Positions 1 through 7,666 of a stretch of 64,000 nt of DNA are shown piece after piece; positions within the stretch are counted from its first letter, which is position 1, and the number at the start of each line of letters is the position of its first letter. A program made the position numbers and the translations under genes. Under the pieces are notes generated by a model. That model did no database searches and was not told the DNA's origin. It saw only the letters and a list, made by a program, of their open reading frames with translations. Where the stretch lies: the NCBI GenBank assembly GCA_016713725.1, contig JADJOO010000007.1:62001-126000 (forward strand), given 5' to 3'. The stretch is from Pseudomonadota bacterium (GTDB lineage: Bacteria; Pseudomonadota; Gammaproteobacteria; Steroidobacterales; Steroidobacteraceae).

Positions 1-74
1 GGGCCTTCCTCGAGTTCCTCGAGGGCAAGACGCTTCCGGCGGTGGAAATGCTCGAACAGCGTGCCGCAGGATGA
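1..74 (+). CDS. pgk: Phosphoglycerate kinase, C-terminal end (partial)
   Basis: The last 23 codons and the TGA of a gene that enters from the left edge. The readable tail contains AFLEFLEGKTLPAVEMLEQ, which matches the carboxy-terminal helix of phosphoglycerate kinase, the ATP-forming step from 1,3-bisphosphoglycerate. The stop codon overlaps the pyk start (ATGA), so the two glycolytic genes are translationally coupled. Only the tail is visible, so the identification rests on this short stretch and on the pgk-pyk neighbourhood common in proteobacteria. Confidence 0.85.
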   Translation, partial: AFLEFLEGKTLPAVEMLEQRAAG

Positions 75-1540
75 CGCGCACCCCCAGCCAGGCGGCGCGC
101 AGCGAGCTGCTGACGCGCAGGACCAAGATCGTCGCGACGCTCGGACCGGCGACCGACGCGCCGGGCGTGCTCGAGGAAGTCATTCGTGCGGGCGCCGACG
201 TGTTGCGCGTCAACTTCTCGCACGGTGGACCGGCCGATCACCGGCGCCGAGTCGAGCGGGCACGGCAGGCGGCGGAAAGCGTCGGCAAGCACGTCGCGCT
301 GCTCGGCGACCTGCAGGGACCCAAGATACGCATCGAACGGTTTGCCGGCGGGCAGACGGTGCTCACGGAAGGCGCGTCGTTCACGCTCGATCCGGCACTC
401 GATACCCATGACGGCACGGATCGCAGCGTCGGCATGACGTATACGCAGCTTGCCCGGGACGTTGCGCCCGGTGACGAGCTGATCCTCGGTGACGGCCAGA
501 TCGAGCTCGTCGTCACCGCGATCCAGGGCGACAAGGTGGAATGCCGCGTGCTCGTCGGCGGCGAACTCGGCGACCAGAAGGGCATCAACCGCCGTGGCGG
601 CGGTCTTTCGGCCAAGGCGCTCACCGACAAGGACCGCGAAGACGTCAAGCTCGCTGCCAGTCTCGACATCGACTACCTCGCCGTTTCATTCGTGCGCCAG
701 GCAGCCGACATCGATGAAGCCCGCAGCCTGCTGTCCGCCGCGGGCAGCGATGCGCGAATCATCGCCAAGATCGAGCGCAGCGAAGCGATTCCCCGTCTCG
801 ACGAGATCGTGCAGGCCAGTGACGCGGTGATGGTCGCGCGTGGCGACCTCGGCATCGAGGTCGGCTATGCCGAGCTCACGGGCCTGCAGAAGCACATCCT
901 GCAGGTCGCGCGCAAACACGACCGCGTGACCATCACGGCCACGCAGATGATGGAGTCGATGATCCAGAATCCGGTGCCGACGCGTGCCGAAGTCTCGGAC
1001 GTGGCGAACGCCGTGCTCGACGGCAGCGACGCGGTGATGCTGTCGGGTGAATCGGCTGTCGGCAAGTACCCGGTGCGCGCCGTCGAGGCGATGTCCGAGG
1101 TGATCGTCGGCGCCGAGAAGTACCAGATCGCCCGCAACAGCCGTGGCGAGCGCTTCGAAGGCCGGGTCAGCGAGTTCGCGCAGGCCATCGCGCATGCGGT
1201 GATGTACACGGCCAACCACATGGCCGTCGAAGCCATCGTCGCATTGACCGAATCCGGCGCCACGCCGCTCTGGATGTCGCGTATCCGTTCGGACATCCCG
1301 ATTTTCGCCTTCACGCGCAGCGAGCGGACGCGCCGCCGTGTCGCGCTGTACCGCGGCGTGTATCCGATTCCGTTCGACATCACGCACACCGATCCCGCTG
1401 AGCTGTACAAGGCGATCTCGCGCGAGCTGATCGAACGCAAGTTCCTGCGCTCCGGCGACGAGATCGTCCTGACGCTGGGCGAGCTCTCCGGTGTGTCGGG
1501 CGGCACCAACACGATGAAGCTGCTGGAAGTCAAAGTGTAA
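71..1540 (+). CDS. pyk: Pyruvate kinase
   Basis: Converts phosphoenolpyruvate and ADP to pyruvate and ATP at the end of glycolysis. The 489-residue product has the usual length and order: RRTKIVATLGPAT at the start of the barrel, VNFSHG, GDLQGPKIR, then a B domain, IIAKIER near residue 232 (catalytic lysine strand), MVARGDLGIEVG near 254 and ATQMMESM near 290, followed by DAVMLSGESA and the C-terminal domain. The ATG lies in an ATGA overlap with the pgk stop, which fixes the start. No fba gene follows, unlike many proteobacterial gap-pgk-pyk-fba clusters. I cannot tell type I from type II allostery from sequence alone. Confidence 0.96.
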   Translation: MTRTPSQAARSELLTRRTKIVATLGPATDAPGVLEEVIRAGADVLRVNFSHGGPADHRRRVERARQAAESVGKHVALLGDLQGPKIRIERFAGGQTVLTEGASFTLDPALDTHDGTDRSVGMTYTQLARDVAPGDELILGDGQIELVVTAIQGDKVECRVLVGGELGDQKGINRRGGGLSAKALTDKDREDVKLAASLDIDYLAVSFVRQAADIDEARSLLSAAGSDARIIAKIERSEAIPRLDEIVQASDAVMVARGDLGIEVGYAELTGLQKHILQVARKHDRVTITATQMMESMIQNPVPTRAEVSDVANAVLDGSDAVMLSGESAVGKYPVRAVEAMSEVIVGAEKYQIARNSRGERFEGRVSEFAQAIAHAVMYTANHMAVEAIVALTESGATPLWMSRIRSDIPIFAFTRSERTRRRVALYRGVYPIPFDITHTDPAELYKAISRELIERKFLRSGDEIVLTLGELSGVSGGTNTMKLLEVKV

Positions 1541-1753
1541 CGACCCGATCGGCGTCAGCGGCGTGGTTCCCCGGGGACACGCGCATGCAGGCGCTGCCTC
1601 CAGATCGCTGTGCCAGGACCTGGTCGAAAATCTGCTCAAAGGCCACTGTTCGGTCCGACCTGAACCAACGCTTTGCCGCAGCGCAATAATTCCGGTCGCT
1701 TGCGCTAAGATACCCGCAGGGCCGCACCCCTGCGGCCGGCACGAGGGCCGCCT
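1541..1753 (+). promoter_or_regulatory. Intergenic leader of the MoxR gene with a hairpin
   Basis: The 213 bases between pyk and the MoxR gene hold no gene. TAAGAT at about 1706-1711 could be a -10 box. Immediately downstream CCGCAGGG (1714-1721) pairs with CCCTGCGG (1728-1735) around a 6-base loop, a strong hairpin in the leader or close to the transcription start. No T-run follows it, so it is not a canonical terminator. The role is inferred from position only. Confidence 0.3.
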
Positions 1754-2608
1754 GTGACCAGCAAGTTCGAAGGGACGGAGCGCTACGTCGCGACCGAGGA
1801 CCTGATGATGGCCGTCAACGCGGCGGTCACCCTGGCGCGACCGCTGCTCGTAAAGGGCGAGCCCGGCACCGGCAAGACCCAGCTCGCGGAAGAGATTGCG
1901 CGTTCACTCGACAAGCCGCTGTACCGCTGGCACGTCAAGTCGACGACCAAGGCCCAGCACGGGTTGTACGAGTACGACGCCGTCTCGCGCCTGCGTGACT
2001 CGCAGCTCGGCGACGCCAAGGTCCACGACATCGGCAACTACATCATCCCGGGACGGCTGTGGGAGGCGTTCCGCAGCGCGCGCCAGGCCGTGCTGCTGAT
2101 CGACGAGATCGACAAGGCGGACATCGAGTTTCCGAACGACCTGCTGCTGGAACTCGACCGCATGGAGTTCTACGTCCACGAGACGCGCGAGATGATCCAG
2201 GCCACGCATCGGCCGATCGTGATCATAACCAGCAACAACGAGAAGGAGCTGCCGGACGCGTTCCTGCGCCGCTGCTTCTTCCACTTCATCCGCTTCCCCG
2301 ACGCCGAGACGATGACCCGCATCATCGGCGTGCACTTTCCGGAACTGAAGCGGGAGCTCCTGGCCGAGGCGCTCAACGCGTTCTACAAGCTGCGCGACGT
2401 GCCAGGCCTCAAGAAGAAGCCGTCGACATCGGAACTGCTCGACTGGCTGAAGCTGCTGCTGGCGGATGACATCCCGCCGGAAGCGCTGCGCACCGACGAT
2501 CCCCGCAAGAGCCTGCCGCCGCTGCATGGCGCATTGCTCAAGAACGAGCAGGACGTGCACCTGTTCGAGCGCCTGATCTTCCTGCAGCGAAGGCAGTCGC
2601 GGCAGTAA
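1754..2608 (+). CDS. MoxR-family AAA+ ATPase
   Basis: A 284-residue AAA+ ATPase of the MoxR group. These proteins act as chaperone-like machines with a von Willebrand factor A (VWA) partner, encoded here by the next gene. Walker A is GEPGTGKT (residues 36-43), Walker B is VLLIDEID (about 113-120), the sensor-1 region is IVIITSNNEKELPDAFLRRC with its arginine finger, and the lid domain follows. The start is the GTG at 1754; the protein aligns from KFEGTERYVATEDLMMAVN onward, and no upstream start fits. It is separated from the VWA gene by an inverted repeat. The substrate is unknown. Pairs of this kind are often associated with cofactor insertion (the CoxD/CoxE type), but nothing nearby points to a client enzyme. 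Confidence 0.88.
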   Translation: MTSKFEGTERYVATEDLMMAVNAAVTLARPLLVKGEPGTGKTQLAEEIARSLDKPLYRWHVKSTTKAQHGLYEYDAVSRLRDSQLGDAKVHDIGNYIIPGRLWEAFRSARQAVLLIDEIDKADIEFPNDLLLELDRMEFYVHETREMIQATHRPIVIITSNNEKELPDAFLRRCFFHFIRFPDAETMTRIIGVHFPELKRELLAEALNAFYKLRDVPGLKKKPSTSELLDWLKLLLADDIPPEALRTDDPRKSLPPLHGALLKNEQDVHLFERLIFLQRRQSRQ

Positions 2609-2610
2609 GC

Positions 2611-2722
2611 GGAAAATGGGGACGCTCACCTATTTCCCACCTATTTCCGGACACGGAGATCCGGGGCTCGAGCAGGTCCAATGGAAATAGGTGAGGGAAA
2701 TAGGTGAGCGTCCCCATTTTCC
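2611..2722. repeat. Inverted repeat of the GGAAAATGGGGAC type
   Basis: The left arm 2611-2648 and right arm 2683-2722 are near-perfect reverse complements of 38-40 bases, each running GGAAAATGGGGACGCTCACC and on to CTATTTCC, around a 34-base centre. Each arm also carries an internal duplication of the CACCTATTTCC end. Palindromes of this composition are widespread in proteobacterial genomes and are often linked to IS200/Y1 (RAYT) transposases; no transposase is present here. It fills the gap between the MoxR and VWA genes and ends 10 bases before the VWA start codon, so the transcript could fold over that ribosome binding site. Confidence 0.85.
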
Positions 2723-2732
2723 ATTTTTCCCC

Positions 2733-3908
2733 ATGTTGACGCCGTTCTTCTACACGCTGCGTGAAGCGGGCGTGCCTGCCTCGGTCACCGAGTACCTCAC
2801 GCTGCTCGAGGCGCTGCAGCGCGGCGTCGCCCGCTTCAGCGTCAACGACTTCTATTTCCTCGCGCGCGCCACCCTGGTCAAGGACGAGAAGCACTTCGAC
2901 CGCTTCGACAAGGCCTTCACGCAGTACTTCAAGGGCATCGAGCAGTCGTTCGAGCACCTGCAGAAGGCGCTGCCCGAGGACTGGCTCAAGCTGCTGGCGC
3001 AGCGGCACTTCACGCCCGAGGAGATGGCGCAGATCGAGGCGCTCGGCGGCTGGGACAAGCTGCTCGAGACGTTGAAGCAGCGCCTCGAGGAGCAGAAGGG
3101 CCGGCACGAAGGCGGCAATAAGTGGATTGGCACCGGCGGCACGTCGCCGTTCGGTCACGGCGGTTACAACCCGGAAGGCATTCGCATCGGCGGACCGGGC
3201 GGCAAGGGCAAGGCCGTCAAAGTCTGGGAACGCCGCGACTACCGCAACCTCGACGACAACGTCGAACTGGGTACGCGCAACATCAAGGTGGCGTTGCGCA
3301 AGTTGCGCCGCTTCGCGCGCGAAGGAGCGGCAGACCAGTTCGATATCGACGGCACGATCTCGGCGACGGCCCGCAATGCCGGGCTGCTCGACCTGAAGTT
3401 CCAGCCCGAGCGCCACAATGCGCTCAAGCTGCTGCTGTTTTTCGATGTCGGCGGCTCGATGGAAAGCCACGTCCGCGTCTGCGAGGAGCTGTTCTCGGCT
3501 TGCCGCGGCGAGTTCAAGCACCTCGAATACTTCTACTTCCACAACTGCATCTATGAATCGGTGTGGAAGGACAGCCGGCGCCGGCACGGCGAGCGCACGA
3601 CTCTGTTCGACCTCCTGCGCAAGTACCAGCCCGACTACCGCGTCATCTTCATCGGCGACGCGAGCATGAGCCCGTACGAGATCATGCAGCCGGGCGGCAG
3701 CATCGAGCACTGGAACGAGGAGGCGGGCGCGGTCTGGTTGCAGCGCCTGACGCAGCGGTTCCAGCGCTTTGCGTGGCTCAACCCAGAGCCGCAGGACCGC
3801 TGGGACTACGTGCAGTCGATCGGGATTGCGCGGCAGCTGCTGGCGGAACGCATGTATCCGCTCACGCTGCACGGGCTCGACGACGCCATCCGCGCGCTCA
3901 AGGCGTAA
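2733..3908 (+). CDS. VWA-domain protein, CoxE/COG3825-like partner of MoxR
   Basis: A 391-residue protein with an N-terminal helical region and a C-terminal VWA domain, the usual partner of a MoxR ATPase. The metal-site strand reads LLLFFDVGGSMESH near residue 235: the first motif is D-x-G-x-S rather than the canonical D-x-S-x-S, so metal binding may be weakened or altered. Further on, CEELFSACRGEFKHLEYF and VIFIGDASMSPYEI are typical of this uncharacterised family. I start at the ATG at 2733. The frame is open for 14 more codons upstream, but those lie inside the inverted repeat and look non-coding. It is probably cytoplasmic and probably co-transcribed with the MoxR gene. Confidence 0.85.
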   Translation: MLTPFFYTLREAGVPASVTEYLTLLEALQRGVARFSVNDFYFLARATLVKDEKHFDRFDKAFTQYFKGIEQSFEHLQKALPEDWLKLLAQRHFTPEEMAQIEALGGWDKLLETLKQRLEEQKGRHEGGNKWIGTGGTSPFGHGGYNPEGIRIGGPGGKGKAVKVWERRDYRNLDDNVELGTRNIKVALRKLRRFAREGAADQFDIDGTISATARNAGLLDLKFQPERHNALKLLLFFDVGGSMESHVRVCEELFSACRGEFKHLEYFYFHNCIYESVWKDSRRRHGERTTLFDLLRKYQPDYRVIFIGDASMSPYEIMQPGGSIEHWNEEAGAVWLQRLTQRFQRFAWLNPEPQDRWDYVQSIGIARQLLAERMYPLTLHGLDDAIRALKA

Positions 3909-3994
3909 GCGTTCGCGGTCACCTGGCTGCGACGCTGCGGCACATCGTTCGCGACGTGACGGCATGTCCCGTCCGAAATAGTTGGCGGCAGCAT

Positions 3995-4077
3995 GCGAGC
4001 GATGGGTCCGGGGCCTTTGCCCGAGCTTGGAAAGGCAGACACGCGCTCGGGCAAAGGCCCCCGAACCAATCGCTCGC
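3995..4077 (+). repeat. Long-stem hairpin repeat, copy 1 (constant loop, forward)
   Basis: Arms 3995-4025 and 4046-4077 pair almost completely (GCGAGCGATGGGTCCGG... against ...CCGAACCAATCGCTCGC). They enclose the 20-base loop CTTGGAAAGGCAGACACGCG at 4026-4045. The same loop recurs in three other hairpins in this window. The arm sequence is specific to this copy. No open frame here looks protein-like. Confidence 0.85.
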
Positions 4078-4140
4078 GACACCGCGGACGTATCGTCGAG
4101 AGCTCCGATCTTGCTGATTCAGGCTACGAGCGCCGCATCA

Positions 4141-4220
4141 CAGGCGACCGGTCCGGGCCCGTCCCCCGAGCGCGTGTCTGCCTTTCCAAGCTCGGGGGAC
4201 GGGCCCGGACCGGTCGCCTG
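4141..4220 (-). repeat. Long-stem hairpin repeat, copy 2 (constant loop, reverse)
   Basis: A perfect 30-base stem (4141-4170 with 4191-4220, beginning CAGGCGACCGGTCCGGGCCC) around the loop CGCGTGTCTGCCTTTCCAAG at 4171-4190. This loop is the exact reverse complement of the copy 1 loop. Copies 1 and 2 therefore face each other across a 63-base spacer. The region from 3909 to 4303 between the VWA and peroxiredoxin genes holds this pair and no gene. Confidence 0.9.
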
Positions 4221-4303
4221 CAGCGAGCGCAGCTGGCCAGTTCGTCCGGCCAGGACCTGGCGAGTGTCGCGGCACCATCGCCAGACTGCGCGGCGCAAGA
4301 ATC

Positions 4304-4909
4304 TCAGCGCCCGCCCTTGCTGCCCGCAGCGGCAGCGGCCTTCAGCGCCTTGATGTCCGCGAGCACGAGCTGCGAATGGCCTTCAGGATCGACCGACTCG
4401 TAGTGCTTCGCGACACGGCCCTGCGGATCGATGATGAAGGTGTCGCGACGCGCCATCTCCATCACGCCCATGTAGGTCTTCAGGACGCCATAGTTCCTGG
4501 TCACGGCCTTGTCGGAGTCAGCGAGGATCGTGAACGGCAGGCTGTGCTTTTCGGCGAACTCCTTGTGGGACGCCACTTCGTCGACGCTGATGCCCACGAT
4601 GACTGCGCCTTCCTTGTTGAAGGCGAAGATGTTGTCGCGGAAGCCACAGGCCTGGGTGGTGCACCCCGGCGTGTCGTCCTTCGGGTAGAAGTACAGGGCG
4701 ACCCACTTGCCCTTGTAGTCCGCCAGCGAGTGCCACTTGCCCGCCTGGTCCTGCAGCTTGAAGGCGGGGGCGGGCTTGCCCACTGCAGGCGCCACGCCGT
4801 CTGCCAGGGCCGGACGGCTGCCTGCCACAAGGGACCCGAATGTCAGGGCGAGTGCCGGCAGCAGGGCGGCCAGCGCATGAATTCCACGTCGAGGCAGTGC
4901 GCGGTACAT
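4304..4909 (-). CDS. Exported peroxiredoxin, Bcp/AhpC-TSA family
   Basis: A thiol peroxidase of 201 residues that reduces hydrogen peroxide and organic hydroperoxides. The catalytic segment is YPKDDTPGCTTQACGFRDN, with the peroxidatic cysteine at residue 83 and a second cysteine five residues on (Cys88), as in atypical 2-Cys Bcp proteins. A clear signal peptide precedes it: positively charged start, hydrophobic LAALLPALALTFGSLVAG and a likely cleavage after ALA near residue 36. That places the enzyme in the periplasm, unusual for Bcp, which is normally cytoplasmic. The gene is divergent from the patatin gene with 80 bases between them. The left side abuts the hairpin pair region. Confidence 0.9.
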   Translation of the reverse strand: MYRALPRRGIHALAALLPALALTFGSLVAGSRPALADGVAPAVGKPAPAFKLQDQAGKWHSLADYKGKWVALYFYPKDDTPGCTTQACGFRDNIFAFNKEGAVIVGISVDEVASHKEFAEKHSLPFTILADSDKAVTRNYGVLKTYMGVMEMARRDTFIIDPQGRVAKHYESVDPEGHSQLVLADIKALKAAAAAGSKGGR

Positions 4910-4989
4910 CGGATTCTCCGGTCAGGGCCTAAAAGAGCGCGGGTGCGCGCCGACACATACTAGACTTCCGCGGCAAGAGATTCAGCGAG

Positions 4990-6189
4990 GTGACCTTGTC
5001 GAGCCCCCCACTGCCGACCGAAGCCGCCCAGGACGGGTCGGGCGACGCGACCAACTACATCTTCTTCAACGACCACGACGCCCTGGTTCTATCGGGAGGC
5101 GGGGCACGGGGCGCATACCAGGTCGGCGTGTTGAAGGCGATCGCCGAATGGTTGCCCGCAGACGCCCCGTGTCCGTTCGAGGTGCTCGTGGGCACCTCGG
5201 CGGGCGCGTTGAACGCAGCGGCGATCGGCGCCCGCGCTCATTCGTTGCGTGAAGCGGTGGAATCGCTGGAAGAAGTCTGGTCCAACTTCCGGGTCGAGCA
5301 GGTCATGCGGGCCGGTTCGCTGACGATGCTGCGGTCCGGGCTGCACTGGATGGTCTCGCTGCTCTCGGCCGGCTGGATCGCCAAGCCCCCGCGCTCGCTG
5401 TTCGATACGTCGCCACTGCATCGGCTGCTCGCACGAGTCGTGCCCCTGGACCAGATTCCCGCGCAGATCGCAGCGGGCCGGCTGCACGCGCTGGCCGTGG
5501 CGACGACGAGTTACACTACCGGACAGGCCGTCGCGTTCTTCGACGGGTCCGGCGACATCGCGGACTGGCACCGCGTGCGCCGCGCCGGGCACAGGCGTCG
5601 CATCGACCTTGACGTGCTGATGGCCAGCGCCGCCATCCCGTTCATCTTCCCGGCCTCGAGCATCGACGGCAACCACTACGGCGACGGCGCGATGCGCCAG
5701 CTGGCCCCGCTGAGTCCCGCGGTCCACCTCGGGGCGAACCGCGTGCTGGTGATCGGGACCCGCGGGAGTGCCGCCGCCACGCCGCCGACGGGGGCTGTCA
5801 CGCAGGCTCCACCGAGCCCGGCCCACCTGCTGGGCTTCGTGCTCGACTCGTTGTTCACGGACGGCCTGTCGATCGACCTCGAGCGCCTCGACCAGATCAA
5901 TCGGTTGATCGTCGCGGCGGGCCACACCGAGCATCGGCCGATCCGCGCGACGGTGATTCAACCGAGCGTCGACCCGACCGTGATCGCGATGAAACACGAA
6001 CGCTGCATGCCCCGCAGCATCCGCACGTTACTGCGCACGATGGGTGCCTATGAGGCACGCGGCGGGCTGCTGGTGAGTTACCTGCTGTTCGACAAGTCGT
6101 ACACCTGCGAACTGATGGCGATGGGTCATGCCGACGCGCAGGCGCAGCGCGCGGAAATCGTTCCCTACCTCGCTCCCTGGGTTACCTGA
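4990..6189 (+). CDS. Patatin-like phospholipase
   Basis: A 399-residue patatin-domain lipase using a Ser-Asp dyad. The oxyanion-hole loop GGGARGAYQ is at residues 36-44, the nucleophile motif GTSAG at 68-72 (Ser70), and the Asp lies in YGDGAMRQ near residue 232. There is no signal peptide, so it is cytoplasmic or peripheral. The start is a GTG at 4990 preceded by AGCGAG; the first 25 residues are not conserved family sequence, so a later start is possible. The 3' end overlaps the convergent mgtE stop by 8 bases. Substrates could be phospholipids or storage lipid; the sequence does not say which. Confidence 0.88.
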   Translation: MTLSSPPLPTEAAQDGSGDATNYIFFNDHDALVLSGGGARGAYQVGVLKAIAEWLPADAPCPFEVLVGTSAGALNAAAIGARAHSLREAVESLEEVWSNFRVEQVMRAGSLTMLRSGLHWMVSLLSAGWIAKPPRSLFDTSPLHRLLARVVPLDQIPAQIAAGRLHALAVATTSYTTGQAVAFFDGSGDIADWHRVRRAGHRRRIDLDVLMASAAIPFIFPASSIDGNHYGDGAMRQLAPLSPAVHLGANRVLVIGTRGSAAATPPTGAVTQAPPSPAHLLGFVLDSLFTDGLSIDLERLDQINRLIVAAGHTEHRPIRATVIQPSVDPTVIAMKHERCMPRSIRTLLRTMGAYEARGGLLVSYLLFDKSYTCELMAMGHADAQAQRAEIVPYLAPWVT

Positions 6190-7543
6190 GCACCAGGGTG
6201 CCGAGCCCGAGGAGCGAGGCGAACCCGATCACGTCGGTGACCGTCGTCACGATGACGCCGCCCGCGACTGCGGGATCGACGCCGAATCGCTTCAGTGCGA
6301 GGGGCACCGTCACGCCGGCCAGCGCGGCCGCGAGCAGGTTCACGACCATCGCCGCGAAGATCACGAGCGCGATGCGCCACTGGTGGAACCAGGCCCAGGA
6401 CACGAGCGCCACCACGGTGGCCCACGCGAGCCCGTTCAGCAGCGCCACGCCGATTTCCTTGATGAGCAGCCAGCGCGCGTTCGCACGCTCGATCTGGCCC
6501 AGCGCGAGGCCGCGCACGATCAGCGTCAGCGTCTGGGTGGCGGCGACGCCGCCCATGCTGGCGACGATCGGCATCAGCACGGCGAGCGCCACGATCTGCT
6601 GAATGGTCGCTTCGAACAGGCCTACGACCCACGCCGCGAGGAACGCCGTGACGAGATTGATGCCCAGCCACACGCCGCGACGGCGTGCGCTCGGCACGAC
6701 GGGCGCGAACATGTCGGCGTCCTCGTCGAGGCCCGCCATGCTCATCACCGAGTGCTCGGCCTCGTCGCGGATCACGTCCACGACGTCGTCGATCGTGATG
6801 CGGCCGAGCAGGCGGCCCTGGTCTGCCGAAATGACCGCGGCCGACACGAGGTCGCGGTCCTGGAACAGGCTCGCGACTTCGGTGGCAGGTGTCGCCGGAG
6901 GAATGCCGTCGACGCCCGTGTCCATGACTTCGCCGACTGTCCGTTCCGGGTCCCCGGTCAGCAGTCGCGTCAAATGCAGCACGCCGAGATACCGGTCGTG
7001 GCGGTTCACGACGAAAAGGGCGTCTGTTTTTTCCGGAATCTCGCCGCGCATGCGGAGATAGCGCAACACGGTCTCGAGCGTGACGTCGGGACGCACGCTG
7101 ACCGTGTCGGTGTTCATCAGGCCGCCGGCGGTGTCTTCTTCGAAACCGAGCACGGCGTTCAGGCGGTCGCGGTCCTGCGAGTCCATCGACCGCAGCACCT
7201 GCTGGTTGACGTTCTCCGGCAGGTCGCGCAGCAGGTCGGCGAGGTCGTCGACTTCGAGGCCTTCAGCGGCCGCGACGAGTTCCTCGGTTTCCATCTCGCG
7301 GATCAGGCCGGCGCGGACTTCCTCGTTGAGTTCGACGAGCACGTCGCCTTCGATCTCGGGGTCGACGAGGTCCCAGACGACTTCACGCTGGGTCTGCGGC
7401 AGGGATTCGAGCAGCGAGGCGACTTCGGCCGGGTGCATCGAGTTCACGAGCCGGTGCACCTGGCGCATCGTGCCCTCGTCGAGGGCGCGCTTGAGCGCCT
7501 CGAGGCGGGTCGGAGTACGGCGTGGCTGCAGCTCGGCGTTCAT
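6182..7543 (-). CDS. mgtE: Magnesium transporter MgtE
   Basis: A 453-residue channel for Mg2+ (and often Co2+) in the inner membrane. In order: an N-terminal helical MgtE_N domain (LLESLPQTQREVVWDLVDPEIEG, written in part), a pair of CBS domains that sense cytoplasmic Mg2+ (GGLMNTDTVSVRPDVTLE... and GEVMDTGVDGIPPATPATEV...), then about five membrane helices in the last 180 residues, with ...GVTVPLALKRFGVDPAVAGG typical of the pore region. Length is standard. It is the last gene of a nine-gene minus-strand run, separated from rapZ by a G-rich inverted repeat, so it may have its own promoter. Confidence 0.94.
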   Translation of the reverse strand: MNAELQPRRTPTRLEALKRALDEGTMRQVHRLVNSMHPAEVASLLESLPQTQREVVWDLVDPEIEGDVLVELNEEVRAGLIREMETEELVAAAEGLEVDDLADLLRDLPENVNQQVLRSMDSQDRDRLNAVLGFEEDTAGGLMNTDTVSVRPDVTLETVLRYLRMRGEIPEKTDALFVVNRHDRYLGVLHLTRLLTGDPERTVGEVMDTGVDGIPPATPATEVASLFQDRDLVSAAVISADQGRLLGRITIDDVVDVIRDEAEHSVMSMAGLDEDADMFAPVVPSARRRGVWLGINLVTAFLAAWVVGLFEATIQQIVALAVLMPIVASMGGVAATQTLTLIVRGLALGQIERANARWLLIKEIGVALLNGLAWATVVALVSWAWFHQWRIALVIFAAMVVNLLAAALAGVTVPLALKRFGVDPAVAGGVIVTTVTDVIGFASLLGLGTLVLR

Positions 7544-7555
7544 CGCCGGGATGAT

Positions 7556-7666
7556 AGGGGTAGGAAGGGGTTAGGGGTTAGGGGTTGGGGGTTAGTCGGA
7601 GATGCGGATGAATCGGAGGCTGCAGCTGCTCCTCCGACTAACCCCCAACCCCATCCCCTAACCCCT
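7556..7666 (-). repeat. G-rich inverted repeat at the rapZ 3' end (TTAGGGG type)
   Basis: The left arm (7556-7600, AGGGG-TAGGAA-GGGG-TTA-GGGG-TTA-GGGG-TT-GGGGG then TTAGTCGGA) and right arm (7633-7666, TCCGACTAA-CCCCC-AA-CCCC-AT-CCCC-TAA-CCCC) are complementary. The right arm runs directly into the rapZ stop codon. Read along the rapZ transcript, the G-rich strand begins immediately after the stop. The plus strand at 7567-7591 holds four G tracts with 2-3 base loops, a G-quadruplex candidate. The same design recurs near 15584, 40290, 51611 and 53056. Confidence 0.8.

Noticed and set aside
3993..4403. Possible small proteins over the hairpin repeats (frames reading RARVCLSKLG)
   Set aside because: The peptide is simply the translation of the constant loop and recurs in several frames and both strands. 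There is no ribosome binding site or conserved protein context.
7567..7591. Telomere-like TTAGGGG repeats as a sign of a linear replicon end or eukaryotic DNA
   Set aside because: Only three to four units, embedded between bacterial genes and repeated at several internal sites with complementary arms. They are interspersed elements.
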